A DNA stretch of 64,000 nucleotides, from positions 7,293,356 through 7,357,355 of the forward strand of contig ML058408.1 in the NCBI GenBank assembly GCA_003013855.2, read 5' to 3'. Of this stretch, positions 46,282 to 57,841 are shown in pieces. Below the pieces are notes generated by a model that searched no databases, was not told the origin of the DNA, and saw nothing but the letters and a program-made list of their open reading frames with translations. How positions within the stretch are numbered: the stretch's first letter is position 1; each line of letters starts with the position of its first letter. The stretch is from Liriodendron chinense (lineage: Eukaryota; Streptophyta; Magnoliopsida; Magnoliales; Magnoliaceae). Made by a program: the position numbers and the translations under genes.

Positions 46282-46871
46282 ATGTTTAATTCAGTTTGAT
46301 TCAAGTACTTTCACTTTAAGTTTATATTTTGAATGTTCTAGTTCGAATAAAGTTGATATTTTTAGAAGTTCTATGAGAGTTCATGTGCTCCGGACATGGA
46401 TTCCTCATAATTCCCTGAGATTTGGCTTGATTAGATTTGAATTATGCTAACCCTTGAGCATACCATAGTCCATAGGCATGGTTGTTACTCCGAAACTATG
46501 ATTTTGAATGCTATGTGATTGAATAGGACTAGAACTTGAAAGTTCAACTTAAGTGGGATTGAATGTGCTTCAATGCTTTATCTTCCAACTAGATGAGAGA
46601 TAGAACTTCGAATCTAGTTGTGTTTTATGCTTGGATTGATTGGATTGACATGGGATTGCTACAAGTGGATCCTTGAAAGCCTCAGTTTCCTTTAAATTGC
46701 TGAATTTCATAAGTTACTGTTTTGAGTTAGTTTTCTTAATTGAATCTCAAATTGTTCCAATTAAAGTTACTGGAATACTTTAGAACTATTTTTCTAATTC
46801 CCTATGGATCGACATCAGTCTTACCGAGAATTATTACTACATCGCAGCCTTGCACTTGAGGCGAGCGAACT
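46282..46871 (+). repeat. B1 5' LTR, right fragment
   Basis: Continues the LTR cut at 10427. It begins with the ATGTT duplication and runs through the usual B tail, including the end-proximal hairpin (TCTTACCGAG near 46818). It ends GCGAGCGAACT, with T in place of the final A. Confidence 0.9.
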
Positions 46872-46877
46872 AGTTTT

Positions 46878-46894
46878 TGGCGCCGCTGCTTGAG
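46878..46894 (+). promoter_or_regulatory. B1 primer binding site, degenerate
   Basis: TGGCGCCGCTGCTTGAG, four mismatches to the tRNA-Asp complement, six bases after the LTR. Confidence 0.75.
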
Positions 46895-47136
46895 ATTTAT
46901 GATAAACGGTTCTAGATTGTTTTAGTGGCTGTAGAAGTAAAAATAAATAGTTTTTTTTTCTGATTTCCTAGGAATAACAAGTTGTTTTGTTTTGTAGGAA
47001 TTCTTCCATAGTTCAAGCGAATCGAGTAATATCCTTCTAACTTAGTGCTTTTTACAGATTTTTTTTTAGACTTTTAGAGTTTTGTTAAATTCTATTTTAG
47101 GACTTAAGATTAGTTTCGATCTTAGTTGTGTGGTTT

Positions 47137-49717
47137 ATGTCCCGTTGGGAACGTGACCACACCAATCGTCTCCAATCTGAAGGTCGTCTAGTTAGACTAT
47201 TATCAGTCCCTAGACGAGTCCGAAAATACCAAGAGCTTTGTGATAGTTTGGGGAGTATGGATCAAACACCTTTAAGGAATCCTCCCTCCCCTACTCCAAC
47301 TACAAACGCAAATCAAGAGGGATTAGGAGAGAATGGGGTACACAATGTTCCTCCAATGAGATCTTTACGGGACTACCTACAACTGGCCCGTACAACTACA
47401 CCCTTGTGCGTGGTCTTACTTACAACTGAGGGAAACATTGATATAAAGCTGGGTGTGATTCAACTTTTGCCAAAGTTCCATGGGCTAGACTCTGAAAGCC
47501 CATATTTTCACTTAAAGGAATTTGAAGAAGTGGTGGCTACTTTTCAATATGCTAATGTTTCAGAAGATGCCATTAAACTTAAACTTTTTCTCTTTTCATT
47601 GAAAAAAAGAGCCAAGAGTTGGCTGGACTCTCTTAGACCACACTTGATAGGGTCATGGAATGAGATGACCCGGGAATTCTTGAAAAAGTTCATCCCGGCT
47701 CATAAAACAAACACCCTTCGAAGAGCCATAATGAACTTTTCGGTTAAAGAGAATGAGTCATTCTTCCAATGTTGGGAAAGGTTTAAGGACCTCCTACTTA
47801 CTTGCCCACATCACGGCTACGAAAGCTGGTGAATTATAAACTTCTTCAATGATAGATTAAGTTCCAACATGCGCCAATTCGTAGAAATGATGTGCAATGG
47901 CGAGTTTATGAGTAAAAATCCAGTTGAGGCTTGGAGTTACTTGGACATGTTGGCCAAGAATGCCCAATCATGGGATACTTCGGACAAATCCAATAATCTC
48001 AAGCCTCCTCAACAAAAGGACAAATGAGGCATCTACATCCTTAAAGAGGAAAATGATGTAAATGTAAGGTTAGACAACCTCACAAGGAAGATCGAGGCCA
48101 TGGAACTTAGTAAGAGTGGAGTTTCAAAGTCCAATGAAGCTATTGAGAATATATGTGAAATTTGTGACACTAATATACACGCTACGCAAGATTGTCCTAC
48201 AATTCCTGCATTTCAAGAGATGTTACGAGAACATGCAAATGCCACATATGGTTATCAACGGCCTTTTAATGGACCGGTGGGTAACACGTATAACTCTACT
48301 TAGAAGAACCATCCAAATTTCTGTTGGAAGAATAATCCCACAGGTAATCCTACCAACTCTCAAGGAGGGCCACCCATGCAAAACATGGCCCCACCTCAAT
48401 TCTCAATGGTGGATACTCTAAAGGCGTTTATGCAAGGGCAAACACAAATCAATCAATCAAATCAGCAAATGTTCTAAGAGCTTAAAGTCTCGGTTTATGA
48501 GATTAAGGAATGCTTGAATGCTAGGGAAGAGACCTTTCCGGCCCAACCTCAGCCCAATCCAAAGCAAATACATGAAGTAAGCATCCCTAATCTCGCCAAC
48601 CAACATGTTGAGCAAGCCAAATCTGTCACCACTCTTAGAAGTGGTAAGCAAATTGACAAATCTATTCCGGTGAAGGCCGACAAGCCTAATGATTCGGTAA
48701 ATTTTGAGGATGAGGATGGATCTAACTTAGCCCCACAAGAAACAGAACGTGTTTATAAGCTCATAGCACCATTCCCTTCAAGATTGGTTGCTCCAAAATC
48801 TCTCCCAAACTCTCATGATATTTTAGAGATTTTCAGACAAGTCAAGATAAACATTCCATTGCTTGATGTCATTCAACAAATCCCTTCTTATACCAAGTTT
48901 CTAAAGGACCTATGCACAACCAAACGCAAATATAATATGCAGCAAAATGCCTTTTTGAATGAGCAAGTGAGTGACATTCTCACTCAAAAGACACCCCCCC
49001 CCCCAAAAAATAAATAAATAAATAAATAAATAAAATTCAAGGATTCCGGTAGCCCCATAATTTCATGCATCATTGGTAACTACCGGATTGAACGTGCATT
49101 GCTAGACTTGGGGGCAATCGTAAATTTAATCACATACTCGGTATATGAGTAACTAGGCCTTGGTGAATTAAAACTCACCAAAACCACGTTGCAACTCACT
49201 AATAGATCCATCCGTGTACCGAGAGGGATAGTTGAGGATGTATTGGTCCAAGTTGATAAATTCTACTACCCGGTGGATTTCATCATTTTGGACACACAAC
49301 CGGTTATGGATACTAACACTCAAATATCGGTAATTTTAGGCCGCCCATTCCTGGCTACATCAAACGCAATTATCAATTGTCCTTTGGAAACCTGACATTG
49401 GAGGTGAATGTGTTCCATCTGGGAAAAAGGCATAGGGATGATGATGATGAGCTCTTCGAGGTAAACATGCTCGAATCTTTTGAAGAAGAAGAGCTCCTCT
49501 AACTTGAACCACTAGAAAGCTTAGAGACATGCTTGACACATTTTGAGGATTCCAAAGACCCCATTATTAGTGAAATTGTGCAAGCATTGAATATTGAGAA
49601 ACCAGTAGTTGGTACTAGCCGGTGGAGGCCCCATTTTGAAAGATTGCCACCAACCACATCAAGGCCTTTACCGTCTAACATCAAACCACCGAAGCTTGAC
49701 CTTAAACCATTGCCATG
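47137..49717 (+). pseudogene. gag-pol: B1 gag and protease, broken and cut by B2
   Basis: The start at 47137 (MSRWERDHTNRL) matches B2 and B3. Gag is open to a TGA at 47830-47832 where others have TGGCG, then stops at about 48025, 48301 and 48475. The zinc knuckle is CEICDTNIHATQDC (48153-48194). A short AAAT repeat (49008-49033) has grown next to a C run. The protease reads LLDLGAIVNLITYSVYE and then a stop. About 25 bases are lost after NAIINC (49378). The following linker ends at LDLKPLP, where B2 is inserted. RT to integrase would continue beyond the right edge. Confidence 0.88.
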
Positions 49718-51108
49718 TGTTGAACCTCCAATTTATACATTGCATAGCCCACTACATGACATTATATGCATGGTTTTCATGATTAAAAGGCCCATCTAAC
49801 GCATGTTTTGTGATTGTAGGGATGAGAGCAGACTTCACTCAATTGGAGACCAAAAAGGGTCCATTTAGAACCTGTGAATGAAGGTACAAGGTGGACCAAA
49901 GAAGGAAGAAGAAAGAGGGAGAAAAGAGAATAAAGAAAAGAAGAAAAAAAGAAGAATAGCTAGTCCGACCGGTCGGCCATATCTTTGGAAACCACAGCAT
50001 GAAGGACCAGTTGGTCCGACCAGTCTTGACCGGTCGGCCAACCGGTCGGTGTCCCCGGTGTGCTCGCTGGAACAAGACCATAAGCAGGTCCAGTCAGCCA
50101 ACCGGTTGTGACCGGTCAGCCAACCGGTTGTCCTCCTTGAAAGGCTTGCTAGACTGATTGCAAGGCCAGTCTGACCGGTCGTGACCGGTCGGCCACATAC
50201 AAAAACAGGCAATTGCTATTTTGGGCTCCGAAAATTACTGTGCACTGCGTAACCTTACGCAGTTTCTGGAAGATTCTGATGCAACCGAGTGTCCTCACTA
50301 TAAAAGGACACCTAGGGACTCTTCCTAGGGGATCATAGAAGCTAAGGGACGTGGTGCTAGAGAGAGGAAGCCGTCATGGAGTGTCTGCAACCCTCCAAAC
50401 TCCGATTTTTCTAGTTTTTATGCTTTCTTTCATGAGTTTTAGTTGTAGCATGACAATGCTCGGCTAGAATCTCTCAGCTAAGGCTGAGAGGTGAAGCTTG
50501 TAGCTAATTTCATGTTTGATTCAGTTAATTCAAGTAATTTCAATTCAAGTTTGGATTTTTATTTATTCTAGTTCTTCAAGTTGATAGTTTGAGATGTTTT
50601 ATGAGAGTTCATGTGCTCCGGACATGGATTCCTTGCAATTCTCTGAGATTATCATATGGTGCTTGTTTAGATTCGAATTATAGTAATCCTTGAGCTGGCC
50701 ATAGTCCATAGGCATGGTTGTTACTCCGAAGGCTATGATTTTGAATTCTACATTAATTGAATGGGACTAGAACTTGGAAGTTCAACTTGAATGGGATTGA
50801 ATGTGTTTAATGCTTTATTTTCCAACTAGATGAGAGATTGGATTTCAAATCTAGTTGTGTATCTTGCTTGGATTGATTGGATTGACATGGGATTGCTACA
50901 AGTGGATCCTTGAATGCCTTAGTACTTTAAACTACTGATTTTCATTAAGTTACTGTTTTAGTATAATTGCTTCAATTGAATCTCCTATTTCTTGCAAAAT
51001 TGAGTTGCTGGAATAGTTTGGAATCTGTTTTCCAATTCCCTGTGGATCGACCTTGTCTTACCGAGATTTATTACTACATCGCAGCCTTACACTTGAGTGG
51101 AGTGAACA
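49718..51108 (+). repeat. B2 5' LTR (1391 bp)
   Basis: TGTTGAACCTCC to GAGTGAACA. Inverted-repeat array at 49964-50195 (some units rearranged to single CCAACCGGT-type sites), TATA box at 50298-50307, leader hairpin at 50470-50491 (first pair U-G). Confidence 0.93.
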
Positions 51109-51114
51109 AGTTTT

Positions 51115-51131
51115 TGGCGCCGTTGCCGGGG
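51115..51131 (+). promoter_or_regulatory. B2 primer binding site (tRNA-Asp)
   Basis: TGGCGCCGTTGCCGGGG, a perfect complement of the plant tRNA-Asp 3' end, six bases after the LTR. Confidence 0.92.
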
Positions 51132-51361
51132 AATTTAGATAGCGGTTTTCAAATTATTTTGGTGGTTGTAGAAGTAGAATTAGTAGGTTTTTTTTCTGAT
51201 TTCTTAGAACTAATCAAAATTGTTTGCTTTGTAGGATTTCTTCTCTAGTTCAAGCGCATCGGGTAATACCTTTCTAACTTAGCTTTTTACAGATTTTCTA
51301 TTTTCAGATTAATTTCAGATTTTTAGGATTTAGGTTTAGTCAGTTTTTGTTTGAGTGGTTT

Positions 51362-53735
51362 ATGTCCAGTTGGGAACGTAACCACTCCAATCATCTCCAA
51401 TCCGAAGGTGGTTTAGTTGGACCATTGTCAGTCCATAGACGAGTTCGGAATTACTAAGAACGTTGTGAAAGTTTGGGGAGTATGGATCAAACACCTTTAA
51501 GGAATCCTCCCCCTCCTACTCCAACTAAAAACTCAAATCAAGAGGGAGTAGGAGAGAATGAGGTACATAACGTTCCTCCAATGAGATCACTACGGGATTA
51601 CCTCCAACCAGCCTGTGCAATTATACCCTCTTGCGTGGTTCTACCACCAAATGGGGGGAACATTGACATAAAGCCAGGTGTGATTCAACTTATACCAAAG
51701 TTCCATGGGCTAGACTCTGACAGGCCATATCTGCACTTAAAAGAATTCGAAGAAGTGGTGGCTACCTTACAATACACCAATGTTTCTGAAGATACCATTA
51801 AGCTTAAACTCTTTCCCTTTTCATTGAAAGAAAGAGCCAAAGATTGGCTTCACTCCCTTAAACCACATTCGATTGGGTCATGAAATGAGATGACCCGGGA
51901 ATTCTTGAAAAAGTTCTTCCCGGCTCATAAAACGAACACCCTTCGAAGAGCCATAATGAATTTCTCGGCTAAAGAGGGTGAATCTTTCTTCCAATGTTGG
52001 GAGCGATTTAAGGACCTCCTACTTGCTTGCCCACATCATGGCTATGAGAGTTGGCGAATTATAAAATTTTTCAATGATGGATTAAGTTCCAATATGCGCC
52101 AATTTGTAGAGATGATGTGCAATGGCGAGTTTATGAGCAAAAATCCAGATGAGGCTTGGAGTTATTTGGACATGTTGGCTGAAAAATGCCCAATCTTGGG
52201 ATACCTCGGATAAACCCAATAACCCCAAGCCTACTCAAGAGAAAGAGAAAGGAGGGATCTATATCCTTAAGGAGGAAGACGACGTGAATGCAAGGATAGC
52301 CAACCTCATAAGGAAGATCGAGGCCATGGAACTTAGTAAAAGTGGAGTTCCAAAGTCCAATGAAGCTATTGAGACCATATGTGGGATTTGTCACACTGAT
52401 TTACACGCTACGCAAGATTGTCCCACAATTCTTGCATTTCAAGAGGTATTACATGAACATGCAAATGCCACATATGGGTATCAACGGCCTTTCAATGGAC
52501 CTGTGGGTAATACGTACAATAACAGTTGGAAGAACCACCCAAATTTTAGTTGGAAGAATGCTCTCACGGGCAATCCTACCAACTCTCAAGGAGGGTCACC
52601 CATGCAAAATATGGCCCCACCTCAATTCTCAATGGAGGATACCTTGAAAGCATTTATACAAGGGCAAATGCAAATTAATCAAACAAATCAGCAAATGTTC
52701 CAAGAGCTTAAAGTCTCGGTTGATGAGATTAAGGGACGCTTGAATGCTAGGGAAGGAACCTTTCCGGCCCAACCTCAGCCCAATCCAAAACAAGTACATG
52801 AAGTGAGCATTCCTAATCCTTCCAACCAACACATGGAGCAAGCCAAATCCATCACCATTCTTAGAAGTGGTAAACAAATTGACAAATCTATTCCGGTGAA
52901 GGCCGACAAGCCTAATGATCCGGTAAATTCTGAGGATGAAGATGGATCTAACTTAGCCCCACAAGAAACAGAACGCATTTACAAGCCCGTAGCACGATTC
53001 CCTTCGAGATTGGTTGCCCCAAAATCTCACCCAAACTCTCATGATATTCTAGAGATTTTTAGGCAAGTCAAGATCAACATTCCCTTGCTTGATGCCATCA
53101 AACAAGTCCCCTCTTATGCCAAGTTTCTAAAGGACCTATGCACAACCAAACGTAAATATAATGTGCAGCAAAAGGCCTTCTTAAATGAGCAAGTAAGTGC
53201 CATTCTCACTCAAAAGACCCCCCCCCCCCCCCCCCCCCCAAAATTCAAAGATCCCGGTAGTCCCACAGTCTCATGTATCATTGGAGACTACCGGATTGAA
53301 CGTGCATTGCTAGATTTGGGGGCAAGCGTAAACTTGATCCCATACTCGGTATATGAGCAATTAGGTCTTGGTGACTTAAAACCCACCAAAACCACGTTGC
53401 AACTCACTGATAGATCCATCCGTGTACCGAGAGGGATAGTTGAGGATGTGCTAGTCCAAGTTGATAAATTCTACTACCCGGTAGATTTCATTGTCTTGGA
53501 CACACAACCGGTTATGGATGTGAGCACCCAAATACCGGTGATTCTAGGCCACCCATTCCTCGCTACATCAAACACAATCATAAATTGCCGGAATGGAGTG
53601 ATCCAAATGTCCTTTGGGAACATGATGTTGGAGGTGAATGTATTCCACTTGGGCAAAAGGCATAGGGATGATGATGATGTCCACGAGGTTGATATGATTG
53701 ATTCAATCGTGGAAGAGGAGTTCACTTTAAGGTAG
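51362..53735 (+). pseudogene. gag: B2 gag and protease
   Basis: Start at 51362 (MSSWERNHSNHL). A TAA at 51455 replaces the CAA of B3, and a TGA at 51881 replaces a tryptophan. One extra A near 52187 shifts the frame. The frame is then open from 52190 to 53735: zinc knuckle CGICHTDLHATQDC (about 52381-52422), coiled stretch INQTNQQMFQELKVSVDEIK, linker, a proline run from a C tract (53218-53239), and the protease with LDLGASVNLIPYSVYEQLG, catalytic aspartate kept. It ends with TAG at 53733. Three lesions separate it from an open frame. Confidence 0.88.
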
Positions 53736-54660
53736 AATTTTGATCCTCTAGATGTTGTTAGCTTTGATCCCTTTGAGGATTGGGACGACAATGATGGCTC
53801 CCATCAGGTAAACATGATAGAATCTATGGATGATGGGGAGTTTTTCCAACATGATCTACCTGAAAGTTTGGGGACATGTTTGACACATTCTAAGGATGAA
53901 TCTAATTCTCATTCTATTAAGACCTTGGAAGTGTCAATTTCTGAAAATTCATTTGACAAGTCACCAAATTCTGATTTACACAAATTTGTTGTGCAGGATT
54001 TAGAAGAATTGGTGATTTACTTGCCTACAGAGAGGCCAATTTCTAAAAGTGTAGAGGTTGAGGACCCACTGCAACCTACACAAAATTCTGAGAAGAAGAA
54101 AGACATAAAGGGTCAAAATCTGAAAATTTCCTCTGATGAGGTCTCCTATACACTTGAGGAGTGCCTAACATACTTTGAGGATTGGGATGATCCCATGATT
54201 CAGGACATTGTACATGCTTTGAGAGAGACCTCCCCGATGTCTAAAAAGTTTCCTTCCACAGAACACCAAGCTGAAAATTCAATTGTGAAAGCACCGGTAA
54301 AATCTGATTTTGTGGAAATCATATCGACTTGTGAAGAAGAAATATAAGTCTCAACATCTCTTTGGTTTGTTCAAACCGAAGAACACTTCTGGGATGATCC
54401 ATACTTGAATAATTTTTGCCCAGACAAGAAGGAAAGGAGATCCATATTCAATGATTTTCAACCAATGCAATTCTCCTTTCCTAGTACATGTGACAATTTT
54501 GTTGAAGAACCCGTTGAAATTTTTCAACAGGATTTTCAATAGGCTAGACTGGTTGATGTCACCAATGTACTTTCCAAAGCAGGATGGTGGTTAGTTCTAT
54601 TGAAAAATTTGTTACACCACTTGATGATCCTACTCAACTTTGTCCTTTTGGATGTTATAA
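53736..54660 (+). other. B2 replacement region with an acidic, unassigned frame (53814-54347)
   Basis: It occupies the place of RT, RNase H and integrase. A 177-codon frame begins MIESMDDGEFFQHDL and is rich in Ser, Glu and Asp. Two stretches, LGTCLTHSKDE and LEECLTYFEDWDDPMIQDIV, resemble LETCLAHFMDSEDPIIIETV in the protease-RT linker of B3, so it looks like an expanded linker. A possible continuation with a few stops runs to about 54540. No enzyme motif is visible. It ends just before GATCTCCTAGTCTGA, the sequence that follows the pol stop in A1 and B3. Confidence 0.65.
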
Positions 54661-55840
54661 TGATAATTGATCTCCTAGTCTGATGGAGATTCTCTTTTTA
54701 CAAGGATGGGTTAGTTATCTTTATTGCTTTCCATAGATTAGGTTTAGTTTTATTTAGTTTTACTGTTTTAGTAGCTTTAGTTGTTGGGTTGAAGACTTCC
54801 GTGATCACTCACTCAGGTACTATTGTTCTCTCCTCTCTTATATTTTGTCATTGCTCTCATGTTCATGCTCATTGCATATCTTTTCACATTGAGGACAATG
54901 CAAGATTTGGTTGGGGGGTGAGATGAGATTCTTCATCTAGCATGTTGCAACATTTCGAGCATCATACGTGCAAATTTTTTCAAATTTTCTAAAATTTCAA
55001 AACTCTTTTAGAAAAACTTATTTCTATGCATTCGAGATGATATGAGTATAAGAAGAGGAGATACGAAATGTGTGATGTTGTAAGTCTTGAACTTCTCCTA
55101 ACATAATGCTTTTATATGTTAGTTCCCCTATTGTTGTGAGTGATAGAAAATTTGAACACCTTTACACCTAGTTTACATTACACGATTTTCATGGGTTGAA
55201 AGGATTATGCGATTTGTGGAGTAGCTAGACTTTTATTTAAAGGTGTTGAGAAACTAAGCCGGGGTACTTTGTCCATCCTTGTCCATGGGAAAATAACGAA
55301 AGATATGGATTTCTAAAAATCCTATCTAATTTAAAAGAAAAAGGAAAAGGAAGGATGAAATTAGAAATGATGGAAAATTGGTGGAAAATTCCGAAGAGGG
55401 CTACCTATTACCAACCGGGGGATGGTCTACCCGTAACCAAAGCCGGAAATGGGACATAGTGTGAAAGCCATCGGAAGGATGGTAAGACAAATTCCTGTCA
55501 TAGGCTTGTTGTTGCTCTGTACACCTTGAGATCTATCGTTTAGTTGATCCACGAAGAAGATAATCTCAGAAACTCATGAGATGAACTTTCACTATGCACA
55601 CTAGGTTGGATTTGTTCGGGTTCTTCTATTTATCAATTGATCAGCGGGAATTTCATGTAGACACTTATTATGCTTTGAGAGTTAAGGTTTCAACTTCTAT
55701 CACCCAATTTCTCCAAATTTTATACTTGTATGTCTTAGAATGGATAGAAACACGGTTTCAGAAGGAGAGTTGTTTTGGGAGCTTTGAAATTGTTTCACGC
55801 ATGTTTTGCTCGGGACTAGCAAAAAGCTGGTTTGGGGCTG
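54661..55840 (+). other. B2 3' untranslated region and plus-strand primer tract
   Basis: Homologous to 37241-38379 of A1. It has an internal TTGGTTGGGGGGTG at about 54908-54921. The tract before the LTR has decayed to GGTTTGGGGCTG (55829-55840). No coding frame. Confidence 0.78.
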
Positions 55841-56229
55841 TGTTGAACCTCCAATTTATACATTGCATAACCCACTACATCACATTATATGCATGGTTTT
55901 CATGATTAAAAGGCCCATCTAACGCATGTTTTGTGATTGTAGGGATAAGAGCAGACTTCACTCAATTGGAGACCAAAAAGGGTCCATTTAGAACATGTGA
56001 ATGAAGGTCCAAGGTTGACTAAAGAAGGAAGAAGAAAGAGGGAGAAAAGAGAATAAAGAAAATAAGAAAAAAAGAAGAATAGATAGTCCGACCGGTCGTC
56101 CGACCGGTCGGCCATATCTTTGGAAACCACAGGATGAAGGACCAGTTGGTCCGACCGGTCTTGACCGGTCGGCCAACCGGTCGGTGCCCCCTGTGTGCTC
56201 GCTGGAACAAGACCATAAGCAGGTTCGAC
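55841..56229 (+). repeat. B2 3' LTR, first 389 bp, cut by B3
   Basis: Starts TGTTGAACCTCC and follows the 5' LTR of B2 closely, including two array units at 56085-56185. It is interrupted at 56229. The remainder should lie after the B3 3' LTR, right of the window. Confidence 0.9.
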
Positions 56230-57604
56230 TGTTGAACCTCCAATTTATACATTACATTGGCTATTACATAACATGGTTTGCATGATTTCCATGATTTAAA
56301 GGCCCATCTAACACATGTTTTTGTGATTGTAGGGATGAGAGCGGACTTCATCCAATTGGAGCTTAAACAAGGGTTATTTGAAGACATTGGAGGAAGTCCT
56401 AAGATGGACCAAAGAAAGAAGAAGAAAGAGGGAGAAAAGAGAATGAAGAAAAGAAGAAAAACAAGGCAGACCGGTCGTCCGATCGGTCAGCCACACAAAA
56501 GGGGGCAAAAAGGAAGAAGGCCGACCGGTCTTGACCGGTCGGCCGTGAAGGCTTTTACATTGAAGACAGGCCGACCGGTCCTGACCGGTCGGCCATGCAC
56601 ACTGGAATAATGGATAGAGCAGTCCGACCGGTCACGACCGGTCGGCGGTGCTCCCTGGAAGGTGTAAAACATCAGTCCGACCGGTCATGACCGGTCGGCC
56701 CTGCGTAAGAGGAGTTCTTTCTAAATCTGGACTCCGAAAAACGCTGCGCACTGCGTAATCTTTCGCAGAATCCGACGTAAGGGAGGTTTATTGCTATAAA
56801 AGGACACCTAGGGGCTCTTCTTAGGGTATTAGAGAAGCTAAGGAACGTGGTTCTAAGGAGGGAAAGCGATCGTGGAGCGTCTACAACTCTCCTATTCGGG
56901 TTTTTTTTTGTTTTATGCTTTTATTTAGAGATTTTAGTTGTAGCATGACAATGCTCGGCTAGAACCTCTCAGCTAAGGCTGAGAGGTGAAGCTTGTAGCT
57001 AATTTTATGTTGGATTCAGTTTGATTCAAATATTTTTCAATTCAAGTTTGGATTTTTCTTATGTTTCAGTTCCAAAAGTGGTAGTTTGAGATGTTTTATG
57101 AGAGTTCATGTAGCCAGGACATGAATTCCTTGCAATTCTCTGAGATTATCACAGGTTGCTTGTTTGGATTCGAATTATAGTAATCCTTGAGCAGGCCATA
57201 GTCCATAGGCATGGCTGTTACTCCGCAGGCTATGGATTTGAATTCTACATTGATTGAATGGACTTGAACTTGGAAGTTCAACTTGATTTGGATTGTATGT
57301 GTGTGAATGCTTTATTTTCCAACTAGATGAGAGATAGGACTTCAAATCTAGTTGTGTTCTCTACTTGGATTGACTGAATTGACATAGGATTGCTACAAGT
57401 GGATCCTTGAAAGCCTTAGTACTTTATATCTCTGATTTTTCATTAAGTTGCTGTTTTAGTTAAATACCCAATTAAATCTGAATTTCTTCCATAAACTGAG
57501 TTGCTGGAGTAGTTTGGAAGCTTGTTTCTATTCCCTGTGGATCGACCTCGGTCTTACCGAGTTTTATTACTACATCGCAGCCTTACACTTGAGGCGAGCG
57601 AACA
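56230..57604 (+). repeat. B3 5' LTR (1375 bp)
   Basis: TGTTGAACCTCC to GCGAGCGAACA. Inverted-repeat array at 56465-56702 (five units, well kept), TATA box at 56794-56803, leader hairpin at 56965-56986 with a perfect 9-bp stem. Confidence 0.94.
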
Positions 57605-57610
57605 AGTTTT

Positions 57611-57627
57611 TGGCGCCGTTGCCGGGG
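57611..57627 (+). promoter_or_regulatory. B3 primer binding site (tRNA-Asp)
   Basis: TGGCGCCGTTGCCGGGG, a perfect complement of the tRNA-Asp 3' end, six bases after the LTR. Confidence 0.92.
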
Positions 57628-57841
57628 AATTAGATAACGGTTTTCAAATAGTTCAGTGGCTGTAGAAGTAGATAGTTTTTTTTTTATTTTCTTAGAACTA
57701 ACAAAGTTTTCTGTTTTGTAGGAATTCTTCTCTAAGTTCAAGCGCATCAGGTGATACCTTTCTAACTTAGTTTCTTTTAGATTAGTTTCAGATTTTAGTT
57801 TTCTAGGTTAGGATTAGCTTTGATTTTTGGTTGAGTGGTTT

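Larger units (their letters stand above)
49718..56229 (+). mobile_element. B2: non-autonomous Athila-type element (gag and protease only) nested in B1
   Basis: 5' LTR 49718-51108, primer site, gag-protease to 53735, a 925-bp replacement region, a 3' untranslated region, and the first 389 bases of the 3' LTR (55841-56229), which B3 interrupts. RT, RNase H and integrase are absent: the internal region is only 4.7 kb. The flank before the LTR is CCATG; its partner is right of the window. Confidence 0.9.
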
